Shown piece after piece: positions 1 through 8,979 of a stretch of 39,226 nt of DNA. A program made the translations under genes and the position numbers. Below the pieces are notes generated by a model. The model did no database searches, was not told the DNA's origin, and saw only the letters and a program-made list of their open reading frames with translations. Positions within the stretch are counted from its first letter, which is position 1; every line of letters starts with the position of its first letter. Source of the stretch: Pedobacter nyackensis (GTDB taxonomy: Bacteria; Bacteroidota; Bacteroidia; Sphingobacteriales; Sphingobacteriaceae); the NCBI RefSeq assembly GCF_900176505.1, contig NZ_FWYB01000025.1:1-39226 (forward strand), read 5' to 3'.

Positions 1-55
1 AAAAAAGGTACTGTTTTAAAATCCAAATATTTAGACAAAAAAGTATTTTTGTAAT

Positions 56-1120
56 CTAAAGAAGTTCAACTACTGAACTATCTTGTGTAGTCTCGATTAT
101 CGGATCGGGACTACTTCCTTTATAATTTTCCATAAACTCAGTATCATTTTTCCAAAGGGTATAGATTAGAATTAGTAATTTCCTCTGTATAGCAACTTGG
201 CCTACCATTTTAGAGCTTTTTTTCTGGTTTATTCTCATGTAGATTTCCTTTAATGACTCATTGTATCTGCATGCTACCATTGCAGGAAAATAGAGTGCAT
301 TCCTGATATACCTATTTCCTTTCTTAGATATTCTTGTCTTTCCCTTTATTGATGTTCCAGATTCCCTTTGCACAACATCATAGCCTGAATAGCTCACAAG
401 TTGCTTAACGCTACCAAACTGCTTAAAACCCATAGTTTCAGCAAGAATTGTAGCAAGAGTAATAAGGCCGACGCCTCTTATTGTCAACAACTTTCTTACT
501 TTTTCCTTCAGAACCCTGTCGGCTTCTAGAAGTTTCTTGATTTCAATTAGACATTTTGCAATTTCTTTATCTATCTCGACAATCAATTTCTTGTTGCTTT
601 TGATGATGAAATTTTGAATGTCATGTGAGCAATCCTTACTATGCTTAATGTTCCCAAGAGCAGTTTTCTGCTCCTGCAGTTGAACATAATACCGGGTTAG
701 ATTCCTAAGCTGCAACAATGCTGCAGGAGGTGGAGCCCATGACTTATGGATTCGCTCTATCCCAAACTGGCTGAGTATTCTCGCATCAACTGCATCTGTC
801 TTTGTCTTGATGTTTAGGCTGGAAAAATAGTGCTTTGAGGTATTGGGTAGCACAACGTGAACCGTTTTCTTGATCTTGTAAAGGTGGTGCGCCAAATGTT
901 CATAGTAAACACCTGTAGCTTCCATCAGGAATACAAGCTCTGTTCCAGCAACAATAATGCTTTTCGCCCACCGTAGCAATTGATTAAAACCCTTGGTGTC
1001 GTTACTAAAATCTAAAGACTTTGAGAACGTTAATTTACCGTCCTCTAAACGCTGACATAGACATGCAGTAAATTTAGTTTTTGAGATATCTATCCCAATT
1101 GATTGTTTTGTAATAGCCAT
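56..1120 (-). CDS. IS110-family transposase (DEDD recombinase)
   Basis: This is a recombinase that moves the element through an RNA-guided strand exchange. The N-terminal RuvC-like DEDD domain shows D11 (GIDISKTKF), E67 (LMEATG), D109 and D112 (TDAVDA). The middle is helical. The C-terminal Transposase_20 domain carries the helix-hairpin-helix-like IRGVGLITLATILAE and the RESGTS segment, with the expected catalytic serine near S254. I chose ATG at 1120 (354 aa); an in-frame TTG at 1126 would add two residues but is a weaker start. The length is normal and no key residue is missing, so the enzyme may be active. The 240-bp region upstream of the start holds the candidate bridge RNA. Confidence 0.95.
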   Translation of the reverse strand: MAITKQSIGIDISKTKFTACLCQRLEDGKLTFSKSLDFSNDTKGFNQLLRWAKSIIVAGTELVFLMEATGVYYEHLAHHLYKIKKTVHVVLPNTSKHYFSSLNIKTKTDAVDARILSQFGIERIHKSWAPPPAALLQLRNLTRYYVQLQEQKTALGNIKHSKDCSHDIQNFIIKSNKKLIVEIDKEIAKCLIEIKKLLEADRVLKEKVRKLLTIRGVGLITLATILAETMGFKQFGSVKQLVSYSGYDVVQRESGTSIKGKTRISKKGNRYIRNALYFPAMVACRYNESLKEIYMRINQKKSSKMVGQVAIQRKLLILIYTLWKNDTEFMENYKGSSPDPIIETTQDSSVVELL

Positions 1121-1139
1121 AATCAAGAATTTAAATCGT

Positions 1140-1305
1140 ATCGACTTAATCCTCCTTCGTCTATCCTTTTGTTTTATTCAGGCTCGTTATAGCGGCCTTA
1201 AGTACTGTTCAGACTCCTGAGAATGAAATCGTGTGGATCATCCCTTTTTTACGGTATAGCTGGAAGCTTACCAAGACCGAATTGATCTCACACGAACAGT
1301 CAATA
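1140..1305 (-). ncRNA. candidate IS110 bridge RNA
   Basis: On the transposase strand this region folds into two hairpins. The first has a stem of 1284-1293 with 1231-1239 (GTGTGaGATC / GATCCACAC, one bulge) and an apical hairpin GGTA..TACC with an AGCT/AGCT stem (1254-1273 area). Between them is an internal loop made of 1273-1283 and 1241-1252. The second has a small GGC/GCC hairpin (about 1181-1197) flanked by 1201-1209 and 1171-1177. The loop strands resemble the host flanks (first hairpin) and the element ends (second hairpin), as the target-binding and donor-binding loops of IS621-type bridge RNAs do. An alternative pairing of 1204-1210 with 1294-1300 (ACTGTTC/GAACAGT) would enclose the first hairpin. 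RNA ends are approximate. The role is inferred from family knowledge. Confidence 0.65.
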
Positions 1306-1361
1306 CATTTTGCATAACAACAATATAATGACCTTTTTAAAATTCTCAGTAAATATAAAAG

Positions 1362-3107
1362 AACCGAAACTACGGCACCAACGGAACTGTAAATATTGGG
1401 GCAGGCTACGGTAAATATTACAAAGCAAACGGGGGTTTAACACTAAACCACAGAGCAAAAAAAATTAACATTTTCGGAGACTTTAATTACGGTCGCAATA
1501 AGAGATATAATGGGACAGATATTGCAAGAACAAATAACACAGCCACCGACAAGACTTACTTTGATCAAACCAATTACAACTTAAGAAACAGAAATAACAG
1601 TAATTATAAAGCTGGGCTTGATTATTTCATCAACGATAAAAACACAATTGGCTTTTCATTCAATGGCTACCAAAGCAATGGCAAAAACATATCTGATGTA
1701 CTAACTTTAATTGGCGACCAGCCTATGAAAACAGACTCTTCTGTGGTGGCAAAAAATCCAAACGACTTCAAATACACAGGTATTTCTTACAACCTGAATT
1801 ACAAAGCGACAATCGACACGCTGGGCCAGGAGATTAGCATAGATGGCGACTATTCAAAATACACAGGTCGGGAAAACAATAATTTCAATAACCAATATTT
1901 CGACGCGGTAGGCCAAATATTAAAACCTCCATACCTGTTCAGAAATTCGACCCCAACTACAACAAATATTAAAGCTGCAAAAGTCGACTACACCTACCCC
2001 ATCAACAAAGAGATGAAACTTGAAACAGGCTTAAAATCAAGCTTTGTAAAAACGGATAATAATTTCATATTCGAAACTCTTGAAAACAATGAATGGACAA
2101 ACGACAACAAACAGAGCAACCGGTTTCTTTATGATGAAAACATCAATGCCGCTTATGCCAAACTCAGCAAAAAGTTCAAAACCACATCTGTACAATTAGG
2201 TCTTAGGGCTGAACAAACCAACTCAAAAGGGAACTCATTAACACACAACAAGATTGTTAAGAAACATTATATTGATTTTTTCCCAAGCGTTTTTATCAGC
2301 CAAACACTTTCTAAAGATCATGACATGGGCTTTTCTTATAGCAGACGGATAGACAGACCGGATTATGAATCACTAAACCCATTCATTTATTACCTTGACC
2401 TCTATTCTTACCGTTATGGCAATCCCTTTTTAACCTCCCAGTACACCAATTCGTTTGAAGTGTCTTACAGCTACAAAAAAGATTTAAACATAACATTTGG
2501 ATACAGTCATACTACAGATGTAATTTCTAATGTACTATTAACAGATACCGCAAAGAAGACTATTTTCATCTCCTATCAGAATCTGGCCACTCAGGACGCT
2601 TACAATATAAACATCAGCTATCCCATAAAAATTACAGACTGGTGGAGCAGTAATAACAACCTGACCACCTATTACAATAAATTTAAAACGCCGGATATAC
2701 TTGGCAGCCCTTATGAGAGCGGCAGAGTTTCAATTAACCTGAACACAGATCAGTCCATCACATTAAATCCAACTACAAGCGTAGAGCTTTCCGGCTATTA
2801 CCAATCTAAACAGGTTACCGGAACATTATTGATAGATCCGCAATACAGCGTAGACTTAGGCCTTAAAAAATCTTTAATGGATAAGAAAATGGATATTAAA
2901 CTAGCCCTGAATGATTTGTTTAAAACACAAAGGAGCAAAATTACCAGCGCGCTACCTTCACAACAATACATTGTTAAAGAAAGATGGGAAAGCCAAATAT
3001 TTCGCTTAACCTGCACCTATAGATTTGGAAGCAATGATATTAAAGCTGCGCGTAAACGTTCAGGAAGTTCAGAAACGGAAGAAAAAAGAGTTAAATCAGG
3101 TGGCTAA
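1362..3107 (+). pseudogene. outer-membrane beta-barrel protein (TonB-receptor-like), 3' part, split by the IS
   Basis: The reading frame is open from the IS junction, well upstream of the first Met at 1725, and ends at 3107. It gives about 581 residues of beta-strand-rich sequence: NGTVNIGAGYGKY, then alternating aromatic strands, SYSRRIDRPDYESLNPF, and a C-terminal strand ending in FRLTCTYRFG followed by a basic tail. This fits the outer membrane beta-barrel family (PF14905-like) of Bacteroidota. Full members are usually about 780-830 aa with a carboxypeptidase-regulatory-like domain and a plug at the N-terminus; those parts lie left of the window, beyond the IS. Bases 1-7 are the end of the left fragment. 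The remaining fragment lacks a signal peptide and is probably non-functional unless the IS excises. The substrate cannot be told. Confidence 0.8.
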
Positions 3108-3112
3108 AAAAC

Positions 3113-3146
3113 GAGAGGCCTGTATCCATCCAGACACAGGCCTCTC
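3113..3146 (+). terminator. hairpin just after the split barrel gene
   Basis: An 11-bp perfect stem (GAGAGGCCTGT / ACAGGCCTCTC) starts 6 bp after the stop codon. No T-run follows on the plus strand. On the minus strand the hairpin is followed by TTTTTT (3106-3111 complement), so it would serve minus-strand transcripts better. It is probably the gene's 3' hairpin. Confidence 0.55.
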
Positions 3147-3203
3147 TAACCAAATATAAATTAAACGAGCATTACAAATATAGAGATATATTTTAAAAAC
3201 AAG

Positions 3204-3501
3204 CACAAAAACAAATAAAAATCAAAAATACTTAACAAAATAATCAAAACAAAGACAAAATAAACCAACAAAACCCAATAAACAAACACAAAAACCAAAC
3301 AAAACCCAATTAACCATCAAAAACAACACTAAAAAACACACAAAAACTACACACAAACAAAAAACAACATTCAAAAACAACAATAAATAGAAAAATAACT
3401 ATAATAAAAAACAAAAACACCAACAAAAAACAGCTAAAACACAAAATAAAACATCAAAAAATCAAAAACAACATCACATTCACATCAATAAATATTAAAC
3501 T
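3204..3501. other. nearly G-free A/C-rich intergenic tract
   Basis: Only three G residues (3254, 3390, 3433) occur in about 298 bases; the strand is almost all A with interspersed C and few T. There is no open coding frame of note, no clear tandem unit and no hairpin potential on this strand. It lies upstream of the asnS promoter, so it is probably not in the asnS leader. The function is unknown. Confidence 0.7.
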
Positions 3502-3523
3502 GTTATTTCTTCTCTATTTTCCT

Positions 3524-3531
3524 TATTTTTG
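3524..3531 (+). promoter_or_regulatory. asnS promoter, -7 element
   Basis: TATTTTTG matches the Bacteroidota -7 consensus TAnnTTTG exactly. The -33 box is poor (TGTT near 3501-3504). The predicted transcript would start about 15 nt before the asnS ATG. Confidence 0.5.
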
Positions 3532-3551
3532 GCTCTCTCCATAATAAAATC

Positions 3552-5000
3552 ATGATACACAGAGAAAAAGTAAAAAATCTGCTCGAGACAGAAGAGTTTA
3601 ACAGAGAAGTAACCGTTATGGGTTGGGTACGTACTTTCCGTAACAATCAGTTTATCGCTATAAATGATGGTTCCTGTATGGGAAACATCCAGATCGTTGT
3701 TGATTTCAATAATACACCGGAAGCATTACTTAAACGCATCACTACTGGTGCTGCTATAGCCGTAAAAGGTACTCTGGTTGAATCTGTTGGAAAAGGACAA
3801 AAAGTAGATATCAAAGCTGAGTCTATTGAAATACTGGGCGACAGTGACCCGGAAAAATTCCCTTTACAACCAAAGAAACATAGTCTTGAGTTTTTAAGAG
3901 AAATTGCGCATTTACGTTTCCGCACCAATACATTTAACGCCGTATTTAAAGTACGTCATGCTTTAGCCTTTGCCGTACACCAGTTTTATAATGAAAGAGG
4001 CTTTGTGTATATGCACACCCCAATCATTACTGCATCAGATGCTGAAGGCGCCGGTGAAATGTTTAAAGTAACAACCCTAGACCTGGATAACCCACCACGC
4101 ACTGAAGATGGTCAGATTGATTATTCTGAAGACTTCTTTGCACGTTCTGCAAACCTTACTGTTTCCGGACAACTTGAAGGTGAGTTAGCTGCAATGGCAT
4201 TTGGACAAATCTATACTTTCGGACCTACATTCAGGGCTGAAAACTCAAATACTACCCGTCACCTTGCCGAGTTCTGGATGATTGAACCTGAGGTTGCTTT
4301 TGCTGATCTTGAGGACAACATGAACCTGGCAGAGGACATGCTGAAGTATGTAATTGAATACGCCCTTAAAAACTGTAAAGAGGAATTAGAATTCCTGAAC
4401 AACCGCTTACTTGAAGAAGAAAAAACAAAACCTCAAAACGAACGTAGCGAGTTATCGCTGTTAGACAAGTTAAACTTCTGCTTAACCAACGACTTTGAGC
4501 GTGTAACTTATACCGAAGCGATTAAGATCTTAAAATCTTCAAAACCTAATCAGAAAAAACAATTCAAATACCTGATTGATGAATGGGGAGCTGACTTACA
4601 ATCAGAACACGAGCGCTTCCTGGTTGAAAAACACTTTAAAAAACCGGTAATCTTAACCGATTATCCTGCGGACATTAAATCATTCTACATGCGTCAGAAT
4701 GAGCCGGACGAACAAGGCAGAAAAACGGTAGCCGCAATGGACATCCTTTTCCCTGGAATTGGCGAAATCGTTGGTGGATCGCAAAGAGAAGAAAGACTGG
4801 ATAAACTGACCCAAAGAATGGAAGACATGAACATTCCTCAGGAAGAGTTATGGTGGTTCTTAGACACCAGACGCTTTGGTTCTGCTCCACACTCAGGCTT
4901 TGGTTTAGGCTTTGAAAGACTTGTTCTATTTGTAAGTGGAATGACAAACATCAGAGATGTAATTGCCTTCCCACGTTTCCCTAAAAACGCTGAGTTTTAA
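3552..5000 (+). CDS. asnS: asparagine--tRNA ligase
   Basis: It charges tRNA-Asn with asparagine in the cytoplasm, as a class IIb aminoacyl-tRNA synthetase. The N-terminal OB-fold anticodon-binding domain covers roughly residues 15-100 (VTVMGWVRTFRNN). The catalytic core has class II motif 2, FRAENSNTTRHLAEFW (227-242), and motif 3, GFGLGFERL (449-457), ending in the typical IRDVIAFPRFPKNAEF. At 482 aa it has the size of the longer asparaginyl enzymes that carry an extra helical segment in the core, here about 270-330. The ATG at 3552 follows a very short leader. A strong terminator at 5016 makes the gene monocistronic. Confidence 0.97.
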   Translation: MIHREKVKNLLETEEFNREVTVMGWVRTFRNNQFIAINDGSCMGNIQIVVDFNNTPEALLKRITTGAAIAVKGTLVESVGKGQKVDIKAESIEILGDSDPEKFPLQPKKHSLEFLREIAHLRFRTNTFNAVFKVRHALAFAVHQFYNERGFVYMHTPIITASDAEGAGEMFKVTTLDLDNPPRTEDGQIDYSEDFFARSANLTVSGQLEGELAAMAFGQIYTFGPTFRAENSNTTRHLAEFWMIEPEVAFADLEDNMNLAEDMLKYVIEYALKNCKEELEFLNNRLLEEEKTKPQNERSELSLLDKLNFCLTNDFERVTYTEAIKILKSSKPNQKKQFKYLIDEWGADLQSEHERFLVEKHFKKPVILTDYPADIKSFYMRQNEPDEQGRKTVAAMDILFPGIGEIVGGSQREERLDKLTQRMEDMNIPQEELWWFLDTRRFGSAPHSGFGLGFERLVLFVSGMTNIRDVIAFPRFPKNAEF

Positions 5001-5015
5001 GATTAGAGCATACAT

Positions 5016-5053
5016 AAAAAAGTCCTCCACTAAATCTAGCTGAGGACTTTTTT
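5016..5053 (+). terminator. intrinsic terminator of asnS
   Basis: Stem AGTCCTC / GAGGACT is flanked by an A-run on the left and TTTTTT on the right, so it could act on either strand. It starts about 15 bp after the asnS stop. Confidence 0.9.
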
Positions 5054-5106
5054 ATTATTACGAAGAACTTTAAGCTTATTGGCATGATTTTTCTCTAAAT
5101 TTACAT

Positions 5107-5727
5107 ATGCTTATCAAAATCTATCCTGAGAATCCAAATCCTAAAGCAATTGAACAAATTGTTGAAGTCTTGAAAAAAGGAGGTTTAATCATCTATCCTA
5201 CTGATACAGTTTACGGCTTAGGCTGCGACATTACCAATCAAAAGGCCATTGAAAAGATATGCAGAATAAGAGGAATTAAACCAGAAAAAGCTAATTTCTC
5301 GTTCATATGTTCCGATCTCAGACATATTTCTGATTACATTAAGCCCATTGACACAGCTACCTTCAGGGTATTAAAAAAAGCCTTACCAGGCCCCTTTACC
5401 TTCATTTTTAACGCAAACAACAATGTCCCTAAGCTACTAAGCTCTAATAAAAAAACAGTAGGTATAAGGGTTCCCGACAATGATATCGCCAGGGAAATTG
5501 TAAAACAATTAGGCAATCCCATCCTATCTACTTCCATCCGCGATGATGATGAAGTTATAGAATACTCAACCGATCCGGAATTGATACATGAAAAATACGA
5601 AGAAAACGTAGATATTGTAGTTGATGGTGGATATGGTGATAATGAAGCATCTACAGTGGTTGATTGTACTTTAGGCGGATTTGAAATTATCCGTGAAGGA
5701 AAAGGAGATCTCTCCTCCTTTCTTTAA
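5107..5727 (+). CDS. YciO/Sua5/TsaC family protein (threonylcarbamoyl-AMP synthase-like)
   Basis: Family members bind ATP, threonine and bicarbonate; TsaC/Sua5 make the threonylcarbamoyl-AMP used for the t6A37 modification of tRNA. The single YrdC-like domain fills the protein: GGLIIYPTDTVYGLGCD (about 25-41), ICRIRGIKPEKANFSFIC, PGPFTFI, TVGIRVPDN and a final REGKGDLSSFL. Length (206 aa) and sequence flavour (CRIRG, an N-terminal YPENP stretch, the VDGGYG motif) are closest to E. coli YciO, whose role is less certain than that of TsaC. Bacteroidota often carry another, longer Sua5/TsaC, so this paralog may not be the essential t6A enzyme. It is followed 29 bp later by nhaA in the same direction. 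Confidence 0.88.
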   Translation: MLIKIYPENPNPKAIEQIVEVLKKGGLIIYPTDTVYGLGCDITNQKAIEKICRIRGIKPEKANFSFICSDLRHISDYIKPIDTATFRVLKKALPGPFTFIFNANNNVPKLLSSNKKTVGIRVPDNDIAREIVKQLGNPILSTSIRDDDEVIEYSTDPELIHEKYEENVDIVVDGGYGDNEASTVVDCTLGGFEIIREGKGDLSSFL

Positions 5728-5756
5728 TTTTCCTCAAAAAAGCTATATTTACCCAT

Positions 5757-6932
5757 ATGGCTAATTTACTAAATTTACAATCTTTTAGAGATTTTTTCCG
5801 CTCCGGCCAGATTGGTGGCGTCATGTTAATGGTCTGCGTAGCGATTTCTCTCTACATTGCGAACTCTTCTCATGCAGCCGCTTTTTCGTCCTTACTATCA
5901 ACAGATTTAGGCATTACCTTCGGCACACAAGCATATTCATTCAGCATATCTGCCTGGATCAATGACGCTTTGATGGCCGTATTCTTTTTACTGGTAGGCC
6001 TCGAAATCAAACGGGAAATGGTTGAAGGAGAACTCTCCTCCCTGAAGAAAGCATCACTCCCGGTAGTAGCGGCTTTGGGCGGGATGTTAGTTCCGGCCTT
6101 TATTTACTTCTTATTTAATAAAGGTGAATCTACTGCCTCTGGATGGGGTATCCCAATGGCTACTGATATTGCTTTTGCATTAGCCATCATATCCATGCTC
6201 GGAAAGAGCGTACCAACATCATTAAAAGTCTTTTTAGCGGCACTCGCTATTGTAGATGATCTTGGCGCCATTTTAGTAATTGCTGTATTTTACACCAATG
6301 AGGTTCATTTCGACTACCTGCTCATGGCTGGAGGAGTCATGCTACTATTGCTGGCATTCAACTTTTTTAACATCAAGCAACTCTATTTCTATCTTGTACC
6401 CGGCATATTTCTGTGGTATTTCATTCACCACTCAGGCATACACGCTACCATTGCAGGGGTATTGCTGGCCTTAACCATTCCAACTAACAAAACCAGCTTA
6501 GAATCTCCTTTAGAAAAGCTGGAACATCTGTTAAACGGACCAGTAAACTATTTCATCATGCCTGTTTTCGCATTAGCGAACACCAACATAACCTTTCAGA
6601 AAGAAATGATCAGCGGCCTGGCTTCTCCATTAGGATTAGGGATTATTGTGGGACTTTTTGCAGGTAAAACCATCGGTGTAACCCTATTCTCCTGGGTAGC
6701 AGTAAAGCTTAAACTCGGAAGCTTACCTTCTCGATCGGGCTGGAAACACATTATAGGACTGGGCATGCTAGCCGGTATCGGTTTTACTATGTCCATTTTC
6801 ATCTCCCTGTTATCGTTTAGTGACGAGCTTCATGTTACCGAGGCCAAGTTTGCTATTCTTTGCGCTTCTATAATTTCAGGTCTTGTTGGTTTCATCTTTT
6901 TAAAATCAATCAAGAAAAGTAAAGCATCATAA
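5757..6932 (+). CDS. nhaA: Na+/H+ antiporter NhaA
   Basis: This inner-membrane antiporter expels Na+ (or Li+) in exchange for H+, serving pH and salt homeostasis. It has 391 aa with about 12 predicted membrane segments. The signature residues are present: the ATDIAF motif with D137 and the ion-binding pair D167-D168 in AIVDDLGAIL, matching D133, D163 and D164 of E. coli NhaA. AGIGFTMSIFI near the C-terminus is also typical. The ATG at 5757 gives the expected N-terminal amphipathic helix (FRDFFRSGQIGG). A -7-like TATATTTA lies just upstream, so it may have its own promoter besides read-through from the yciO-like gene. A bidirectional terminator follows. Confidence 0.96.
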   Translation: MANLLNLQSFRDFFRSGQIGGVMLMVCVAISLYIANSSHAAAFSSLLSTDLGITFGTQAYSFSISAWINDALMAVFFLLVGLEIKREMVEGELSSLKKASLPVVAALGGMLVPAFIYFLFNKGESTASGWGIPMATDIAFALAIISMLGKSVPTSLKVFLAALAIVDDLGAILVIAVFYTNEVHFDYLLMAGGVMLLLLAFNFFNIKQLYFYLVPGIFLWYFIHHSGIHATIAGVLLALTIPTNKTSLESPLEKLEHLLNGPVNYFIMPVFALANTNITFQKEMISGLASPLGLGIIVGLFAGKTIGVTLFSWVAVKLKLGSLPSRSGWKHIIGLGMLAGIGFTMSIFISLLSFSDELHVTEAKFAILCASIISGLVGFIFLKSIKKSKAS

Positions 6933-6950
6933 TGCAGTCGTCATTTTGAG

Positions 6951-6997
6951 AAAAAAAGGCCTTCCTGCTGATTTATTTCAATAGGAAGGCCTTTTTT
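6951..6997. terminator. bidirectional terminator between nhaA and trpA
   Basis: Stem AAGGCCTTCCT / AGGAAGGCCTT has an A-run on the left and a T-run on the right, placed between the convergent genes nhaA (+) and trpA (-). It can stop both transcripts. Confidence 0.92.
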
Positions 6998-7011
6998 AAT
7001 GACGCTACAAC

Positions 7012-7779
7012 TTAACCTTTAAATTTCTGCATAAAGGTTTTAACGCTGCCATTCAAATCATTGGCATCAAGTGCTTTTACAAAGGCACTGCCGATAATCG
7101 CGCCATTGGCGTACTCACAAGCTTTATCAAAAGTCTCCTTGCTATCTATTCCAAAACCAATCATAGTTGGATTTTTAAGCTTCATATCAGCAATTCTTGA
7201 AAAGTAACTCTCCGTACCTTCCGACACTTGTAAATTCTGCCCTGTGGTAGCAGAAGAGGATAACAAATAAATAAAGCCATTACTCAATCCATCTATTTTA
7301 TGAATACGCTCTGTTGAAGTCTGAGGAGTTACCAGAAAGATATTGCTCAATCCATTCCCTTCAAATATTCCTTGATACAATGCTTCATATTCCGCCATTG
7401 GCAAATCAGGGACAATACATCCATCTACCCCTACTTCTACACAGGCTTTACAAAAATTCTCCACACCAAACTGCAATACAGGATTTACATACCCCATAAG
7501 TAAAACGGGAATACTTACCTTTTTACGAAGATCTTTAAGTTGCTCAAACAACAATTTCAAGGTCATTCCCTGATCCAATGATTGTTTACTGCTCGCCTGA
7601 ATGGTTGGTCCGTCAGCTACAGGATCTGAATAAGGAAAGCCAATTTCCAGGAGATCGGCCCCCGACTGCTCCAGCGTTTCCGCAATTTGAACGGTATCAT
7701 TCAGTCCCGGATATCCTGCTGTATAATAAATTGATAATATATTCTTCTTCGTTTGAAAAAGCTCTTTTATTCTGCTCAT
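7012..7779 (-). CDS. trpA: tryptophan synthase alpha chain
   Basis: It cleaves indole-3-glycerol phosphate to indole and glyceraldehyde-3-phosphate, with indole channelled to TrpB in the alpha2-beta2 complex. This is a TIM barrel of 255 aa. The catalytic acids are visible as E45 (LLEIGFPYSD) and D56 (PVADGPTIQ). The phosphate-binding end of the barrel includes GFGIDSKE and GAIIGSAFVK. It is the last gene of the trpDFBA operon, 18 bp after trpB, and is followed by the bidirectional terminator at 6951-6997. Expression is presumably set by the attenuator ahead of trpD. Confidence 0.97.
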   Translation of the reverse strand: MSRIKELFQTKKNILSIYYTAGYPGLNDTVQIAETLEQSGADLLEIGFPYSDPVADGPTIQASSKQSLDQGMTLKLLFEQLKDLRKKVSIPVLLMGYVNPVLQFGVENFCKACVEVGVDGCIVPDLPMAEYEALYQGIFEGNGLSNIFLVTPQTSTERIHKIDGLSNGFIYLLSSSATTGQNLQVSEGTESYFSRIADMKLKNPTMIGFGIDSKETFDKACEYANGAIIGSAFVKALDANDLNGSVKTFMQKFKG

Positions 7780-7797
7780 TATTTTCTAGGTATTAGA

Positions 7798-8979
7798 TTA
7801 TAAATTAAAGTACTTCATGTAGGTATCCATATCCTTATCACCTCTACCTGATAAGCATACCACTACATTTTCACCACCTTTAAAGCTCATTTTCTCTAAA
7901 TAAGCCAATGCGTGGGCACTTTCTATTGCCGGGATGATGCCTTCCATTTGCGTAAGCAACAAGCCAGCCTGTAAGGCTTCATCATCTGTAATTGACACAT
8001 ACTCTCCGCGACCCGTTTTAAACAAATGTGCATGTTGAGGACCAATACCCGGATAATCCAAACCTGCAGAGACAGAATGTGGCTCTACCACCTGTCCGTC
8101 TTCGGTTTGCATCAAAATACTTCTGCTGCCATGCAACACACCTTCCTTACCCAGAAAAGTTGTCGCGGCCGAGAAACCTGTATCAACACCTCTACCTCCG
8201 GCCTCAACGGCAATTAACTTTACCTTTTCATCATCTATAAAATGATAAAACATACCCATAGCATTGCTACCGCCACCTACACAAGCCAAAACGTAATCAG
8301 GCTGATCATTGCCTGTTTGTTCAATCAATTGTTTCTTCGTCTCTTCTGATATAATAGACTGAAAAATAGCCACCATATCCGGATAAGGATGTGGTCCTAC
8401 AACTGATCCGATGATGTAATGCGTATCTATTGGATTATTGATCCAATCTCGCATCGCTTCATTTGTTGCGTCCTTTAAAGTTTTACTTCCTGAAGTTGCA
8501 GGCACTACCTTTGCGCCTAACATTTTCATTCTGGCCACATTAGGCGCTTGTCGCTGAATATCGATTTCACCCATATAAACCACACACTCCAAGCCACGCA
8601 AAGCACAAACTGTTGCAGTTGCCACACCATGTTGTCCCGCACCAGTTTCAGCAATGATACGCTTCTTACCAAGTCGCTCGGCAAGCAGGATCTGCCCTAT
8701 CGTATTATTAATTTTATGTGCACCGGTATGGTTCAAATCCTCCCTTTTCAGGAAAATATTCGCATTATATTTCTGCGAAAGTCGCTTAGCCAGGTACAAT
8801 GGTGAAGGCCGCCCAACATAATCTTTAAGTAACTGATGAAATTCTTTCTGAAAGGACTCATCGCCAATTATCTTAAGGTAGTTCTGTCTTAGCTCTTCTA
8901 CATTAGGGTAAAGCATTTCGGGGATGTACGCACCGCCAAAATCTCCGAAATAGCCTTTTTCATTTACAAAATAATTCAT
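7798..8979 (-). CDS. trpB: tryptophan synthase beta chain
   Basis: This PLP enzyme condenses indole with serine to make tryptophan. It has 393 aa, the normal TrpB1 size. The PLP lysine is K89 in HTGAHKINNTIGQ, the phosphate-binding loop is CVGGGSNAMG, and the N-terminal FGDFGGAYIPEML is diagnostic. The C-terminal CLSGRGDKDMDTY is also canonical. Its ATG overlaps the trpF stop (ATGA), which suggests translational coupling. Confidence 0.98.
   Translation of the reverse strand: MNYFVNEKGYFGDFGGAYIPEMLYPNVEELRQNYLKIIGDESFQKEFHQLLKDYVGRPSPLYLAKRLSQKYNANIFLKREDLNHTGAHKINNTIGQILLAERLGKKRIIAETGAGQHGVATATVCALRGLECVVYMGEIDIQRQAPNVARMKMLGAKVVPATSGSKTLKDATNEAMRDWINNPIDTHYIIGSVVGPHPYPDMVAIFQSIISEETKKQLIEQTGNDQPDYVLACVGGGSNAMGMFYHFIDDEKVKLIAVEAGGRGVDTGFSAATTFLGKEGVLHGSRSILMQTEDGQVVEPHSVSAGLDYPGIGPQHAHLFKTGRGEYVSITDDEALQAGLLLTQMEGIIPAIESAHALAYLEKMSFKGGENVVVCLSGRGDKDMDTYMKYFNL

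Larger units (their letters stand above)
8..1361 (-). mobile_element. IS110-family insertion sequence, apparently complete
   Basis: This is a transposase gene with a short downstream end (about 48 bp) and a long upstream non-coding end (about 240 bp), the layout of the IS110 group. The boundaries are inferred from the interrupted gene. The host reads AAAAAAG at 1-7 and resumes at 1362 with AACCGAAAC. Both junctions share AG (6-7 and 1360-1361), which is CT on the element's own strand. Removing 8-1361 joins AAA-AAG-AAC-CGA-AAC in frame (KKNRN), continuing into the beta-barrel protein. No long terminal inverted repeats or target duplication are visible, as expected for this family. The exact ends could be off by a few bases, since only seven bases of left flank are present. 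Confidence 0.8.

Noticed and set aside
1725..3107. Start of the barrel protein at the Met at 1725
   Set aside because: The same frame is open and clearly coding back to the IS junction at 1359-1362; the Met is internal.
8028..8240. Antisense ORFs inside trpB and other genes
   Set aside because: Shadow frames of well-supported genes, with no independent evidence.
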